This document shows, piece by piece, positions 7,770-16,107 of a stretch of DNA of 64,000 nt. The notes under the pieces were generated by a model that did not search any database, was not told where the DNA came from, and saw only the letters and a program-made list of their open reading frames with translations. The position numbers were made by a program, and so were the translations under genes. Source of the stretch: Moritella sp. Urea-trap-13 (GTDB taxonomy: Bacteria > Pseudomonadota > Gammaproteobacteria > Enterobacterales > Moritellaceae); the NCBI RefSeq assembly GCF_002836355.1, contig NZ_PJCA01000031.1, positions 620,001 to 684,000 on the forward strand, given 5' to 3'. The stretch's first letter is position 1. The number at the start of each line of letters is the position of its first letter.

Positions 7770-10099
7770 GGTGTGTTCATTTCATCCCATTCATGTAGTT
7801 GCGCTTGGGTAAACGGCTGCTCTTGTTTAATGTGAATATCACCCGTATGCGTCGATTTACTGCCATTGCCCTGCATCGCTTTTGCCATCTGAGGCATGTA
7901 ACCATACGATGGCACTTGCGCGGTCTGCGTGCCTTGTAAATAGCGACTAATTGGTTGGTTAATTCTTTCCCTGCTGGCCTTTTGATTGCCTATATTCAAT
8001 GATTCAACATCGGGTATTAATGGTTCTTTAATCAATGGTTCAATTTCAATGCCCGGGATCATATTGATTTTGTCTATCAACCAATCGATGCCCTCACCCA
8101 ATAAATCAAACACCGATAAATCCCCTAAATAATTAGTGAAATCAGCCCAGCCTTGCGCCATTAAACCGAACACCATCATGGCTTGCTGACCGACGAGGAT
8201 GAATGGCTGTGCTAAAAATAGAATTGCGCTAAATAAGTGAGATACGACAGTCGACACACCTGATGCAATGAGCTGCCAACCACTCATCACGGAATCAGCA
8301 ATACCTGTAAATAACGCAGGAATAGTGCCCAGAACGCTAAGCGCGGCAGCTGGCCCATCAATCAGTAAGCTGAAGAATGCTTTAATGCTGGTGAACACCA
8401 CCTGGAACGGCAGCAATAATGCACTGACACCTGCCCCGATTAATTCCCATGCACCGGATGCAATAGACACATAACCAGCGAATAAGCCTGAAAAGAAGTT
8501 AGACAGCGTATTAAAACCAGACATGATGCCTTGCATGAACCCAGTATTTAACAAGGCTAAAGTAAACATGTCCCAGGCTAATACCAGATCATTAATCACT
8601 GACATAACACTGCCGCCAACGGCTTTGAACATCTGGCCAATTTGGTTAAACATCCAGATTTTGTTTAATGCTGCGGTTAACTCATCCCAATAAACAATGG
8701 TCCCGATAACGGCGATACCAAGAGCAAGAATACCCGCTACAATCAATAAAACAGGGTTAGCTGCCATGATCATGTTTAAGCCAAGAAACGCACCTTTCAT
8801 CCACGTTAAACCCGTACTTGCAACGGCCATAACGCTACTCATTATCACAACGGCGGAGCCCCAACCTACAGTCACCAATGTTGATAAACCGACGATTAAG
8901 TTCCACGCCGATATGGCGCCAGCGCCACCGATAATGGCTAATGCTGCATAGCCAAGATACTCAGTAATATGAGGGAACATCTGTGTCCACTCCAGTATTG
9001 AACCAATGCCGTCAGCCATACTACCAACAAGACCATTGATCGCAGGTAGCACTAAACCAAATACACCGGCTCGGATGGCATACCAACTTGCATCTAATCG
9101 CTCCCATTGGTCAGTCATTGCGCCAGCCATGCTTTCAGCTTTACCCATGCCTTTTACATCACCAAGGGTTTCAATACTCGCAGCAAGGCCATCGGTATCA
9201 GCCATGAGTAATTTAATCATACTCACCGCTTCAGCACTGCCGAACGCATTCTTTAATGCATCGCTTTCTGCCACATCCAAGGTATCGCCAAACTCATTTT
9301 TTAGCTTTCCTAGAATGTCATGCATTGGCAGCATCGCGCCCTGACTATCGGTGAACTTCATGTTCAACTTATCTTGCGCTTTACCCACACCGTCTAAGAA
9401 TGATTTATATTTAGTACCGGCCTCGCTGCCCGACATGGTGGATTGCAAGGTACCGAGGATCGCCATCTGCTCATTCATACTAATACCGGCAGACGTTGCA
9501 TTGGCGCCAACAGAAGTAAACGCATCACTCATGCCTTTACCCGTGGTTTTAAACATTTCCACTGATTGCGCGGTCATGCCTGCCACTTGCTTAGACCAAA
9601 TGCCAGTACCCATCATGTCGGCCTGATTTTTAAACACGCCGTACATAGTGCCCATGTAATCCGTGATGGTGGCGGTATCTGCTTTCGTTGCAGCAGCAAG
9701 GACCGCAGAACTCTTGGTAATATCAGCAAGCTCATCACCGTTAATATTGCCAAAGGCTGACTTGATATCATAAGCCGCTTCAACCACTTCAGTCGCAGAT
9801 TTACCGTATTCAGCAGAAAAGCCTAATGCGGTTTGCTGTAATTTCTGCAAGTCAGCATCCACAACGCCCAATGATTTAACTTCACCGAGCACACGGTCCA
9901 TTTCAATCGCCGGCATCAATGCACTTTGCACCGCAAAACCAGCGGCTACGAATCCCGCAGTACCACCCGCCATCTTGTCCCAACCAATACGCCCAGCATC
10001 CGCCGTTTGAGTAATAGAGCTCTGAATACCTTGTAATGGCGCAGAGGCTTGATCAATCAAGCCAATCGTCATCATTAAACTATCCATATGAGAACTCAT
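7766..10099 (-). CDS. Tail tape measure protein (gpT-like)
   Basis: 777 residues. The N-terminal 350 residues carry the phage tail tape measure/TP901 core signature, for example AEYGKSATEVVEAAYDIKSA followed by an FKTTGKGMSDAFTSVGANA region. Several long hydrophobic stretches follow (about 380-670). It sets tail length and is threaded inside the tube. The gene follows the frameshifted chaperone gene, as is usual, with GGGGAG about ten bases before the ATG at 10099. The protein is comparable in length to P2 gpT (815 residues), consistent with a tail of similar length. Confidence 0.9.
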   Translation of the reverse strand: MSSHMDSLMMTIGLIDQASAPLQGIQSSITQTADAGRIGWDKMAGGTAGFVAAGFAVQSALMPAIEMDRVLGEVKSLGVVDADLQKLQQTALGFSAEYGKSATEVVEAAYDIKSAFGNINGDELADITKSSAVLAAATKADTATITDYMGTMYGVFKNQADMMGTGIWSKQVAGMTAQSVEMFKTTGKGMSDAFTSVGANATSAGISMNEQMAILGTLQSTMSGSEAGTKYKSFLDGVGKAQDKLNMKFTDSQGAMLPMHDILGKLKNEFGDTLDVAESDALKNAFGSAEAVSMIKLLMADTDGLAASIETLGDVKGMGKAESMAGAMTDQWERLDASWYAIRAGVFGLVLPAINGLVGSMADGIGSILEWTQMFPHITEYLGYAALAIIGGAGAISAWNLIVGLSTLVTVGWGSAVVIMSSVMAVASTGLTWMKGAFLGLNMIMAANPVLLIVAGILALGIAVIGTIVYWDELTAALNKIWMFNQIGQMFKAVGGSVMSVINDLVLAWDMFTLALLNTGFMQGIMSGFNTLSNFFSGLFAGYVSIASGAWELIGAGVSALLLPFQVVFTSIKAFFSLLIDGPAAALSVLGTIPALFTGIADSVMSGWQLIASGVSTVVSHLFSAILFLAQPFILVGQQAMMVFGLMAQGWADFTNYLGDLSVFDLLGEGIDWLIDKINMIPGIEIEPLIKEPLIPDVESLNIGNQKASRERINQPISRYLQGTQTAQVPSYGYMPQMAKAMQGNGSKSTHTGDIHIKQEQPFTQAQLHEWDEMNTP

Positions 10100-10106
10100 C
10101 TAATCA

Positions 10107-10558
10107 TTACTCCCCGTTAAATGCTTTTGCGATGCCATTGGCAACAGCGATGGCGTGTTTTTCAGTTTGGGATTTATCCAGCCAAAGCGCCCTGGCATAA
10201 CTTTCGGTGTTATCTGGCGCATGAGGTAAATAAAATGCCTTTAAGGTAAAGATTTGCTCTAACTCATTACGCTCAATAGCCTGGGCGTGGCGTATTAGTT
10301 TTTTACTTCAATTTCCAAACCGTCTTCAAAATGTTCATTCACTTTGTGCAGTAAACGCATCACCGCACCAGGTAACTGCAACACTTCATCTAACGCCGAT
10401 TTATCATCTTTGTTGACAACACGACGCAAGTAATTGGTTGCTGGCGCCACTTTGTCGTGCGGCATCATTTCATTAATGTATTTGTTATAAGCTGTGAGTG
10501 ATGGTTCAAAACGGAGTTCTTTACCCGCGATTACTAATACGATTGCTTTCTTTGTCAT
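10107..10558 (-). CDS. Tail assembly chaperone long form (E+E' fusion by -1 frameshift)
   Basis: The short 87-residue frame (10295-10558) ends GTA AAA AAC TAA. If ribosomes slip back one base at 10298-10304, the other frame runs on through 10107 and adds about 64 residues, giving a protein of about 150. That extension (LIRHAQAIERNE... to ...AKAFNGE) has sensible composition and fills the otherwise empty gap up to the tape measure gene. P2 and most long-tailed phages make a minor frameshifted tail chaperone from the two genes before the tape measure; in P2 these are E and E'. The extension has no start of its own nearby, which supports the fusion. Confidence 0.82.
10295..10558 (-). CDS. Tail assembly chaperone short form (gpE-like)
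   Basis: 87 residues, beginning MTKKAIVLVIAGKELRFEPSL. It lies immediately upstream of the tape measure gene with only the E' extension between them. That position and size, and the pattern of beta strands followed by helices, fit phage tail assembly chaperones. The major product stops at 10295. A minor fraction is expected to shift frame at the slippery heptamer overlapping the last two sense codons. The gene overlaps the preceding membrane-protein gene by 4 bases. Confidence 0.8.
   Translation of the reverse strand: MTKKAIVLVIAGKELRFEPSLTAYNKYINEMMPHDKVAPATNYLRRVVNKDDKSALDEVLQLPGAVMRLLHKVNEHFEDGLEIEVKN
10298..10304 (-). other. Programmed -1 frameshift site, A AAA AAC
   Basis: On the minus strand the zero frame reads GTA AAA AAC TAA. 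The heptamer A AAA AAC is the canonical X XXY YYZ slippery sequence and is placed directly before the stop. Slippage by -1 enters the E' frame, which is open to 10107. P2 is known to use T TTT TTG at the same place. Confidence 0.82.
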
Positions 10559-10791
10559 GCTGCATTATTTCCTTGAAGTAAGTTGTAAATTCGATCGAAC
10601 CCAGAGACCATGTTGCGTTCAACACGGTCGCCTAATTCTTTAACGTCATCTTTTGTCGCATAGGTTTCTGCAACGTGTGTTTTGTGCTCTGCTAAATCAG
10701 CTGAAACTTTTGATAACCAGGTGATAACGGCGCCACCAATAACCACAACCAACATTGCTACTGCGGCAATCGCAGCTACCCAACTCGCCAT
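10555..10791 (-). CDS. Small membrane-anchored protein in the lysis region
   Basis: 78 residues with one N-terminal transmembrane helix (about 4-26) followed by a charged helical domain with coiled-coil character (about 28-75). It lies between the three-TM holin gene and the tail chaperone gene, inside the lysis part of the late operon. The topology would suit an i-spanin-like subunit or a holin partner. No second overlapping lipoprotein gene is visible, so the role is only inferred. Confidence 0.55.
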   Translation of the reverse strand: MASWVAAIAAVAMLVVVIGGAVITWLSKVSADLAEHKTHVAETYATKDDVKELGDRVERNMVSGFDRIYNLLQGNNAA

Positions 10792-10803
10792 TCAAACCTC
10801 TCT

Positions 10804-11322
10804 TTATTTCTTCAAGCCTAATTGCTTGGATTTATCAACACTGCTACGGCTACTACCAAGCCAAAACGCGACGGCGGTACCAAACGCACCTAACACCGCA
10901 CCCGCTGTCATGATGATCACCTGGTCATAAGCTTTCGGTGGTTCAAAGGCGAACAAAGCGATAAACATCCCCGACACCATCAGCGCAAGAATGAGTGTCA
11001 TCACACTCGGCATCCAATGGTCTTTATGTTCAGCGCGCGCGTTTTGGGTGTCTGCCAGTTCAACTTTGCGTTCATCTAATGCAATGGCCGATGCTTGTAA
11101 GGCTAATTTTTTAAGTGATACCCGTTCTTCACTTTCTAACTGACGGATAGCAACCAGTGCTTCAGGATTTTGTTTAATGGCTTGCTCAATCGCTGCAGGT
11201 GTATTTTCGACACCTAAGGCATTAGCAAGTAATCCACCAACCGCGGCACCCGCTGGGCCACCGATTAAGGTGCCAACCAATGGCGCTGCACTACCAATCA
11301 AGGATTTAATGTTGTCCCACAT
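10804..11322 (-). CDS. Phage holin, 3TM family
   Basis: 172 residues. A glycine/alanine-rich hydrophobic N-terminal stretch (about 12-37) is followed by a charged central helix and two strong transmembrane helices (about 104-125 and 132-155). This matches the 3TM holin family described from gene transfer agents and prophages. It would open the inner membrane for lysis. The neighbouring DUF5675 gene ends 3 bases upstream of this start region, giving a lysis cassette placed between tail tube and tape measure genes, an HP1/K139-like rather than P2-like position. Confidence 0.8.
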   Translation of the reverse strand: MWDNIKSLIGSAAPLVGTLIGGPAGAAVGGLLANALGVENTPAAIEQAIKQNPEALVAIRQLESEERVSLKKLALQASAIALDERKVELADTQNARAEHKDHWMPSVMTLILALMVSGMFIALFAFEPPKAYDQVIIMTAGAVLGAFGTAVAFWLGSSRSSVDKSKQLGLKK

Positions 11323-11324
11323 GG

Positions 11325-11747
11325 TTAATCCTTACTTATTGAAAGGCTGATAATCTCACCAGCGAATTCAGCTATTAGGGCATTAAAAGCAGCGGTTGAA
11401 TTCAGTACTGCCCACTCGTTATGAACAAAACCAAACGCCACACCAGGTGCTAAGCAACCAAGTAAATCTTGCGGTGAATTGGCTTTGTGGATCAGAATAT
11501 GCGTACGCAAACTCGGACCATTTCGCGTGACGCCCAGTGCTGGCGCTTCAAGTGCATAACAAGCACCGAACTTAGGCGACTGATGCGGCATGGCATTGTA
11601 AGTACCCTCTACAATGCAAGATTCAGACGCTTTGTTATTCAGCATTGGGCGTTCAACGAAACAACATACTTTGCTGCCATCTTCACGGTGTAGCGTAGAA
11701 TAGGTACCTTGTTCAAAGTAACGACGTCTTAATGAAAAATGTTTCAT
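11325..11747 (-). CDS. DUF5675 family protein, probable lysis-associated
   Basis: 140 residues. The pattern RRYFEQGTYSTLHREDGSK, then CFVERP with later IVEGTYNAMPHQSPKFG, then THILIHKAN and DLLGCLAPG matches the DUF5675 family. Family members often sit in phage lysis modules, but the biochemical activity is not settled as far as I know. The ATG at 11747 overlaps the TraR/DksA stop as ATGA and has an AAAGGAAA ribosome-binding site, so I prefer it to the longer upstream frame. No classical endolysin gene is visible in the prophage, so this protein is the best candidate for the wall-degrading function. Confidence 0.78.
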   Translation of the reverse strand: MKHFSLRRRYFEQGTYSTLHREDGSKVCCFVERPMLNNKASESCIVEGTYNAMPHQSPKFGACYALEAPALGVTRNGPSLRTHILIHKANSPQDLLGCLAPGVAFGFVHNEWAVLNSTAAFNALIAEFAGEIISLSISKD

Positions 11748-11959
11748 AGCTTTCCTTTGTCGATGAGGTCTTGGCAGACGATACAAAATTGACAGCCTTT
11801 AACCGCGTCTTGCCGTGCTTTGGGAATATCAGCACTACATTCATAACATTCATCAGCGCTCTTTAATTGAGTCTGCTTAGGCTGCGCAGCAAAGTGGTTC
11901 GACAATGCCATCGCGGTTTGCTTTGCTTCAAGTGCACAGGCACTATCTAATACATCCAT
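11744..11959 (-). CDS. TraR/DksA C4-type zinc finger protein
   Basis: 71 residues. A four-cysteine zinc finger of the TraR/DksA type is visible: CYEC at about 39-42 and CIVC at about 59-62, with the conserved IP and R between them. Phage-borne TraR-like proteins can bind RNA polymerase through the secondary channel and modulate transcription without ppGpp. This is known for F-plasmid TraR, and a similar action is inferred here. The gene is part of the late operon between tail tube and DUF5675, a position also seen in HP1-like phages. Confidence 0.85.
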   Translation of the reverse strand: MDVLDSACALEAKQTAMALSNHFAAQPKQTQLKSADECYECSADIPKARQDAVKGCQFCIVCQDLIDKGKL

Positions 11960-11962
11960 CGC

Positions 11963-12418
11963 TTACCCCACTAAATCGCGGGTATCTTCTTTACTCAAGT
12001 AAGGAATACCGTCGATATGGATAAAATCAGGACTAGTTACCAAACCTTTAACTTTGTGTTTGGTTTTATCTGATGACGATGGATCCACATCTAAGATGCT
12101 TTCCAGTAATAGTTTTACACCGAACACTTCAATGGTGAGCTCTTCACCACCGGCATTGCCGTAAAATAGACAATCATGCGGCTCAATACCACGCCAACTG
12201 CCTGCACTTTTTGCTGCTTGAGCCAATAACTTGAAATTTTGAGTATCAAGTTCATATTCAACATCAGCACTTACCGCACCGTCGGTATGCCCATCAGGTA
12301 CACCGCGGGTTGTTGATACTGCTGAATCATCAGAAATAGATACTGAGGCTTTTTCCACATGAATAACGGTACCGAAAATATCAACATCGAAATTCATGCC
12401 AGCTAAACGTTTACTCAT
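11963..12418 (-). CDS. Tail tube protein (DUF2597 family, FII-like)
   Basis: 151 residues starting MSKRLAGMNFDVDIFGTVIHVE, with the DUF2597 pattern of strand-rich sequence, an EYELDTQNFKLL segment and the C-terminal IDGIPYL motif. It follows the sheath gene with a 4-base overlap, the place of FII in P2. It should polymerise as the inner tube of the contractile tail. Confidence 0.82.
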   Translation of the reverse strand: MSKRLAGMNFDVDIFGTVIHVEKASVSISDDSAVSTTRGVPDGHTDGAVSADVEYELDTQNFKLLAQAAKSAGSWRGIEPHDCLFYGNAGGEELTIEVFGVKLLLESILDVDPSSSDKTKHKVKGLVTSPDFIHIDGIPYLSKEDTRDLVG

Positions 12419-13527
12419 GCTGCGTCTCCTGGGTTACTAAGGTCTAACATCAGATTGGCAACAATCTCTTTCGGGCAATCGTAAGGTTTAGCTTTAATGT
12501 AAATTTCCACCTTGTTGCGATTAACCCAATTGATAGTGATGGCATCCGCTGATGGTGGTTGAATATCACCAGGGAACATCTGTTTACCTATGGTGATGGT
12601 TTTTGACATTTCACGCAGTGGTCGGGCGTAACGGCTTTGTGCTGATTTAGTACTAAACGGTGTGCTGTTAAATGACCGGTCACCTAAATCCGCAATACAT
12701 AACAGGCGCACTCGGCGAGCAACTTTGTCGATAACACGGCGATTTTCAACCACCTGGTAATCACCGCCTTCAACATCTAACATGCGCCCATCAGCCCAAT
12801 AGATACCGTCATAATCTGGATACCAACAAGGTACCGATAAACGGTTTTGTTCTAATGTCTTTAACGTTGCAGTGCTAAGTGCTACCCCATCTTTATCAAT
12901 CGGCAGTGTCACATCACCAATTAACGCCCCTGTTTTAACGCGGCATGGTGAATCAGCAATAGAGACGCTGCGATTACATAAGCGCCCCATTAATTTACCC
13001 AGTGCATCCGGGAATACTTGCGGGATAAGCATGACACCATCAGCGGCAATCGTATCTTGGATAGCCACGGTGGTAGCCTCATACTCAGACCATGATTGAA
13101 GTTCACCAATTTCAGGGGTACATAACGCCATGAACTGCCAACGGCCATACTTGGCAATCAAGGTATGGTAAAGCGCTTGCGCTGCTGTCACGGTTGCTTG
13201 GTCTGATGTTGGGTCACACAAGATCACGGCTTCAAAGCTTTGGGTTTCTTGGGCTTTGAGTGCTGCTTCATCCCATTTTTCAGCACCTGCCATTACATAA
13301 ACCGCGGCACTCCAATTCTGGCCAGCGTTAAGCATGGCGGCGTTCACATTGCGTTTCAGTGCTGAATCATCCGCGCCGAGCTGCTGATCAAAATCGGTAT
13401 CAGTATTAACTGACAATAACTTGCCCGTATTGGTACTGCCCAGACCGATAAACAAGAAATGGCGTTCCACTTCTGTTACTGGGCCCTGCATTTGGTTAAG
13501 TGTGTTTACTTGAACTACTGGCCACAT
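12415..13527 (-). CDS. Tail sheath protein (DUF2586 family, FI-like)
   Basis: 370 residues. The N-terminus has the sheath-like sequence GPVTEVERHFLFIGLGSTN. The centre contains an alpha/beta domain (FEAVILCDPTSDQATVTA), and the C-terminal 100 residues have SAQSRYARPLREMSKTITIG. This is the DUF2586 layout for sheath proteins of HP1/K139-type phages. It overlaps the tube gene and shares a base with the gpS gene. The sheath contracts to drive the tube through the envelope. Confidence 0.84.
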   Translation of the reverse strand: MWPVVQVNTLNQMQGPVTEVERHFLFIGLGSTNTGKLLSVNTDTDFDQQLGADDSALKRNVNAAMLNAGQNWSAAVYVMAGAEKWDEAALKAQETQSFEAVILCDPTSDQATVTAAQALYHTLIAKYGRWQFMALCTPEIGELQSWSEYEATTVAIQDTIAADGVMLIPQVFPDALGKLMGRLCNRSVSIADSPCRVKTGALIGDVTLPIDKDGVALSTATLKTLEQNRLSVPCWYPDYDGIYWADGRMLDVEGGDYQVVENRRVIDKVARRVRLLCIADLGDRSFNSTPFSTKSAQSRYARPLREMSKTITIGKQMFPGDIQPPSADAITINWVNRNKVEIYIKAKPYDCPKEIVANLMLDLSNPGDAA

Positions 13528-14150
13528 TAGCGTTGTTCCTTTTCTAGTTTTGCTGCAATAAAATTGGTTATGTCTTTTGACTTTGCACCTAAGAGCTGGC
13601 GTTCTGGTAATTTAACTTCCCAACTCGATTGCGCATCTTTGTTCTTCAGTTCCCTGATAATCAGCCCAGCTTGACCTGTGGTTAAACTTTCAAGGATCCA
13701 TTTAATACTTGGCTTTTTACGTTTGCCTTTACGTTTTGCGGCGATGGTATAACCAAGCTCTCTTAGTCGTTTAGCCTGCAAGCGCGTTGGCTTATCATCA
13801 TAGTTAGGCTTGCCATATACCTTTCTTGCTTTGACTGCATTCCACTTTTCAGTCGCACCGTGTTGATGCTTACTGGCGATGGTGCCCGCAAGACCAGGGA
13901 AATATAACGTGGCTTCATTTGAGTTAGCTTTAGTCTTTAGCTGCTTACTCATTTTGCGCATCATTTTCTTGCTGCCTGATGCTCTGCCTTGCCAACTGCG
14001 ACCATTAGGGTCTTTGTTTTCCCGCATGTTCTTTTTGTTTTGCTTAGCTAAGTGCCGGCTTAACTTACCGAGTATCCGAGTACGTTTTTTCGGGTTTAGC
14101 GTCATTAGCTTTAATTGCTGCTGAACGCTTAACATTTCAGGCTCTAACAT
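13527..14150 (-). CDS. Phage virion morphogenesis / tail completion protein S (gpS-like)
   Basis: About 207 residues, very basic, with the virion-morphogenesis pattern KKMMRKMSKQLKTKA and a following AGTIASKHQHGA segment. In P2, gpS with gpR completes the tail at the end that meets the head. The ATG at 14150 has TTAGGG five bases upstream. A GTG at 14165 overlapping the gpR stop (GTGA) is the alternative start and would add five residues. Confidence 0.8.
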   Translation of the reverse strand: MLEPEMLSVQQQLKLMTLNPKKRTRILGKLSRHLAKQNKKNMRENKDPNGRSWQGRASGSKKMMRKMSKQLKTKANSNEATLYFPGLAGTIASKHQHGATEKWNAVKARKVYGKPNYDDKPTRLQAKRLRELGYTIAAKRKGKRKKPSIKWILESLTTGQAGLIIRELKNKDAQSSWEVKLPERQLLGAKSKDITNFIAAKLEKEQR

Positions 14151-14161
14151 CGATACCCTAA

Positions 14162-14677
14162 TCACTTATCGCTTCCAATAGGTGATGCTGGATTATTCCC
14201 CGATATAATATCGCCGTGTTCAGCAATCCATATTTCATATGGCGCCACTTTCCATTTTTTCCCTTCCCACTCAATCAGCCCGCTTGGATCTGCAACCACC
14301 ATGAAGGGTTCTCGAAATTCCACTTCAATGATCATTTCAACGCAATCTTCACTTTCCGGTTCAATGTCTGCAGTTGGGTCTGGTAAGTTAAACTTGTTGC
14401 GATGTTCATCAACGTCCATTAACCAGGCCATGACTGACGCAAGCACAATTTCAGGGGCGCACTTCTTAAAAGGAAAACGCTCAAAGCTCAGTACTGCTTT
14501 ATAAGACAGCTGACCAATATCACGGCCAGTACCATAGTCTTTCGGCGCTAAAATCAGCTCTACATCTTCCATCCAAGAATCAAAATGTTTATGCAGTGCC
14601 TTGGGTACAACACCATTAACACGACTTGTTAGCCCCTTTAGGTAATAACCTGCTGAATATTGGCTCTCAGTGCTCAT
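14162..14677 (-). CDS. Tail completion protein R (gpR-like)
   Basis: 171 residues. The sequence HFDSWMEDVELILAPKDYG and the tail segment about 105-160, ending YEIWIAEHGD, fit P2 gpR. In P2 gpR and gpS act together at the tail-head junction. The start overlaps the gpL stop, and the stop overlaps the possible GTG start of gpS, so L, R and S are translationally linked. The P2 genes X, Y and K (tail, holin, lysozyme) that normally separate L from R are absent here. Confidence 0.8.
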   Translation of the reverse strand: MSTESQYSAGYYLKGLTSRVNGVVPKALHKHFDSWMEDVELILAPKDYGTGRDIGQLSYKAVLSFERFPFKKCAPEIVLASVMAWLMDVDEHRNKFNLPDPTADIEPESEDCVEMIIEVEFREPFMVVADPSGLIEWEGKKWKVAPYEIWIAEHGDIISGNNPASPIGSDK

Positions 14678-15138
14678 AACAATTCAACTCCCGTACTGCG
14701 TTTGCCTCTGATGGTGCGAATGTGCTGCAAACTTTCAGCAAATAAACAGTCTTTCGTTTCCGATTCAGTTTGAGTTACGTTCTCACCAGCATCACGCATT
14801 TGAGTTGTGGCAAATTCAGGTAACAATTCAGCTTTAGCGCGAGCATATACGGCTTTTTCATACAAAATAACGAGCATGTTTTTACCGGCGATACTCGGAC
14901 TGCCCACCACATCAACCGCGCGATGAATACCGTTGCTCTCATAACCAGACTTAACGCTAATTAGCTCTATGTTGATTTGGGCAATGGCAGATACAACCGA
15001 TGTTGCGATCGTATCTTTATCCATATCAACCGGTACACTGCGACGTTTTTCAAAATCACCGGCGTTAATGTCCGGCCAAAAACCATCATTTGTAATACAA
15101 GTATCTTGCTGCTCTGTATCCGTCTTGCCACTAAACAT
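14674..15138 (-). CDS. Head completion/stabilisation protein L (gpL-like)
   Basis: About 154 residues. The N-terminal TNDGFWPDINAGDFEKRR and the central TSVVSAIAQINIEL fit the gpL family, which stabilises the filled head. I chose the ATG at 15138, which has AGTGAG about seven bases upstream. A GTG at 15174 would add twelve residues but has no good ribosome-binding site. It lies downstream of the small terminase gene, in P2 order (O-N-M-L). Confidence 0.82.
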   Translation of the reverse strand: MFSGKTDTEQQDTCITNDGFWPDINAGDFEKRRSVPVDMDKDTIATSVVSAIAQINIELISVKSGYESNGIHRAVDVVGSPSIAGKNMLVILYEKAVYARAKAELLPEFATTQMRDAGENVTQTESETKDCLFAESLQHIRTIRGKRSTGVELL

Positions 15139-15261
15139 ATTGATACTCACTTTCAATGGGTCGGCTCTAGCCACTGCGATAAGGTACCTATTTCGCTATT
15201 GCGAATAAGACCAACGCAGCCGAGCCGGTGGCGCGAGAGTCGTTACAATTTATGAGAGAAA

Positions 15262-16014
15262 CTAAAGGTCCGTTTCTTTACCAATGGTCTTGGCTATTTC
15301 TCTGACCATTTTTTTAACGCCTGCTTTGTCGTTTAACGCGGTGGCTTTCACCCCGTAGGAATAGGCATTACCCAGGTTAAATACGCTTTGTTCTAACTTG
15401 GCTGCCATAGCGTATAGCTTGCCGCCAATCAATTCGCTTAACCGCCATTGGTACGTATCGAGCAAGTGGATAAACTGAGTGAATAAGTGGATCACTTGGC
15501 TACGCTCGACTGCGTCACGCCCTTGGCTTAAGTGTTTAGCGCCTTCGTCATAGAGTTGATCAATCAAAAACGTCGGCCAATCTTGCGTACTAAAGCGACC
15601 AGGTAAACGTTGGTTTTGCGTCATTAACAAAGGTAGAAAATCAAAGGCAGTTTTCCAGTGTCCAAGGTCAACAAGCCAAATCACCACCCAAGCCAACACC
15701 ATGTTCTGATGGTTAGTGCCTTGCGCTTGATAACGGCGTAAATAATCCAGATACTCGTGGTTCTCAATCGCCTGCGCTTTGTATGCTATTTTGTCTTCCA
15801 TATGAGAAAACTTTTTAAGTTGAGCAAGGTCGGAATCCATGGCCGCTTTGAAAAAATCAAACTCTTCCATAATGCCCTGGGCGCGGCTTGGCTCTACTTC
15901 AATAACCTTGCCCTGCTTCACTTTTACTGAGACTGATTGATCAGGACCGCTGGCCATATCAACACCGATAATAGCGGCATGGGTTTTACGTTGATTTCGT
16001 TTGACTATGCTCAT
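15262..16014 (-). CDS. Terminase small/endonuclease subunit M (gpM-like)
   Basis: About 250 residues. The sequence is helical, with YLRRYQAQGTNHQNMVLAWVV near 105-125 and DLGHWKTAFDFLPLL after it, as in P2 gpM. In P2 the M and P subunits cut the cos site and package DNA. The ATG at 16014 begins MSIVKRNQRKTHA. A longer frame starts at 16071 but adds a segment unlike the family. Confidence 0.86.
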   Translation of the reverse strand: MSIVKRNQRKTHAAIIGVDMASGPDQSVSVKVKQGKVIEVEPSRAQGIMEEFDFFKAAMDSDLAQLKKFSHMEDKIAYKAQAIENHEYLDYLRRYQAQGTNHQNMVLAWVVIWLVDLGHWKTAFDFLPLLMTQNQRLPGRFSTQDWPTFLIDQLYDEGAKHLSQGRDAVERSQVIHLFTQFIHLLDTYQWRLSELIGGKLYAMAAKLEQSVFNLGNAYSYGVKATALNDKAGVKKMVREIAKTIGKETDL

Positions 16015-16107
16015 TTCAAAAAACTCTCTGTTTGGGAATAACGAACTTACCGTGATAAGCCCGTTATTCATTTAATACTGCTTATTCAGTTACTGAGTTA
16101 AAACCGA

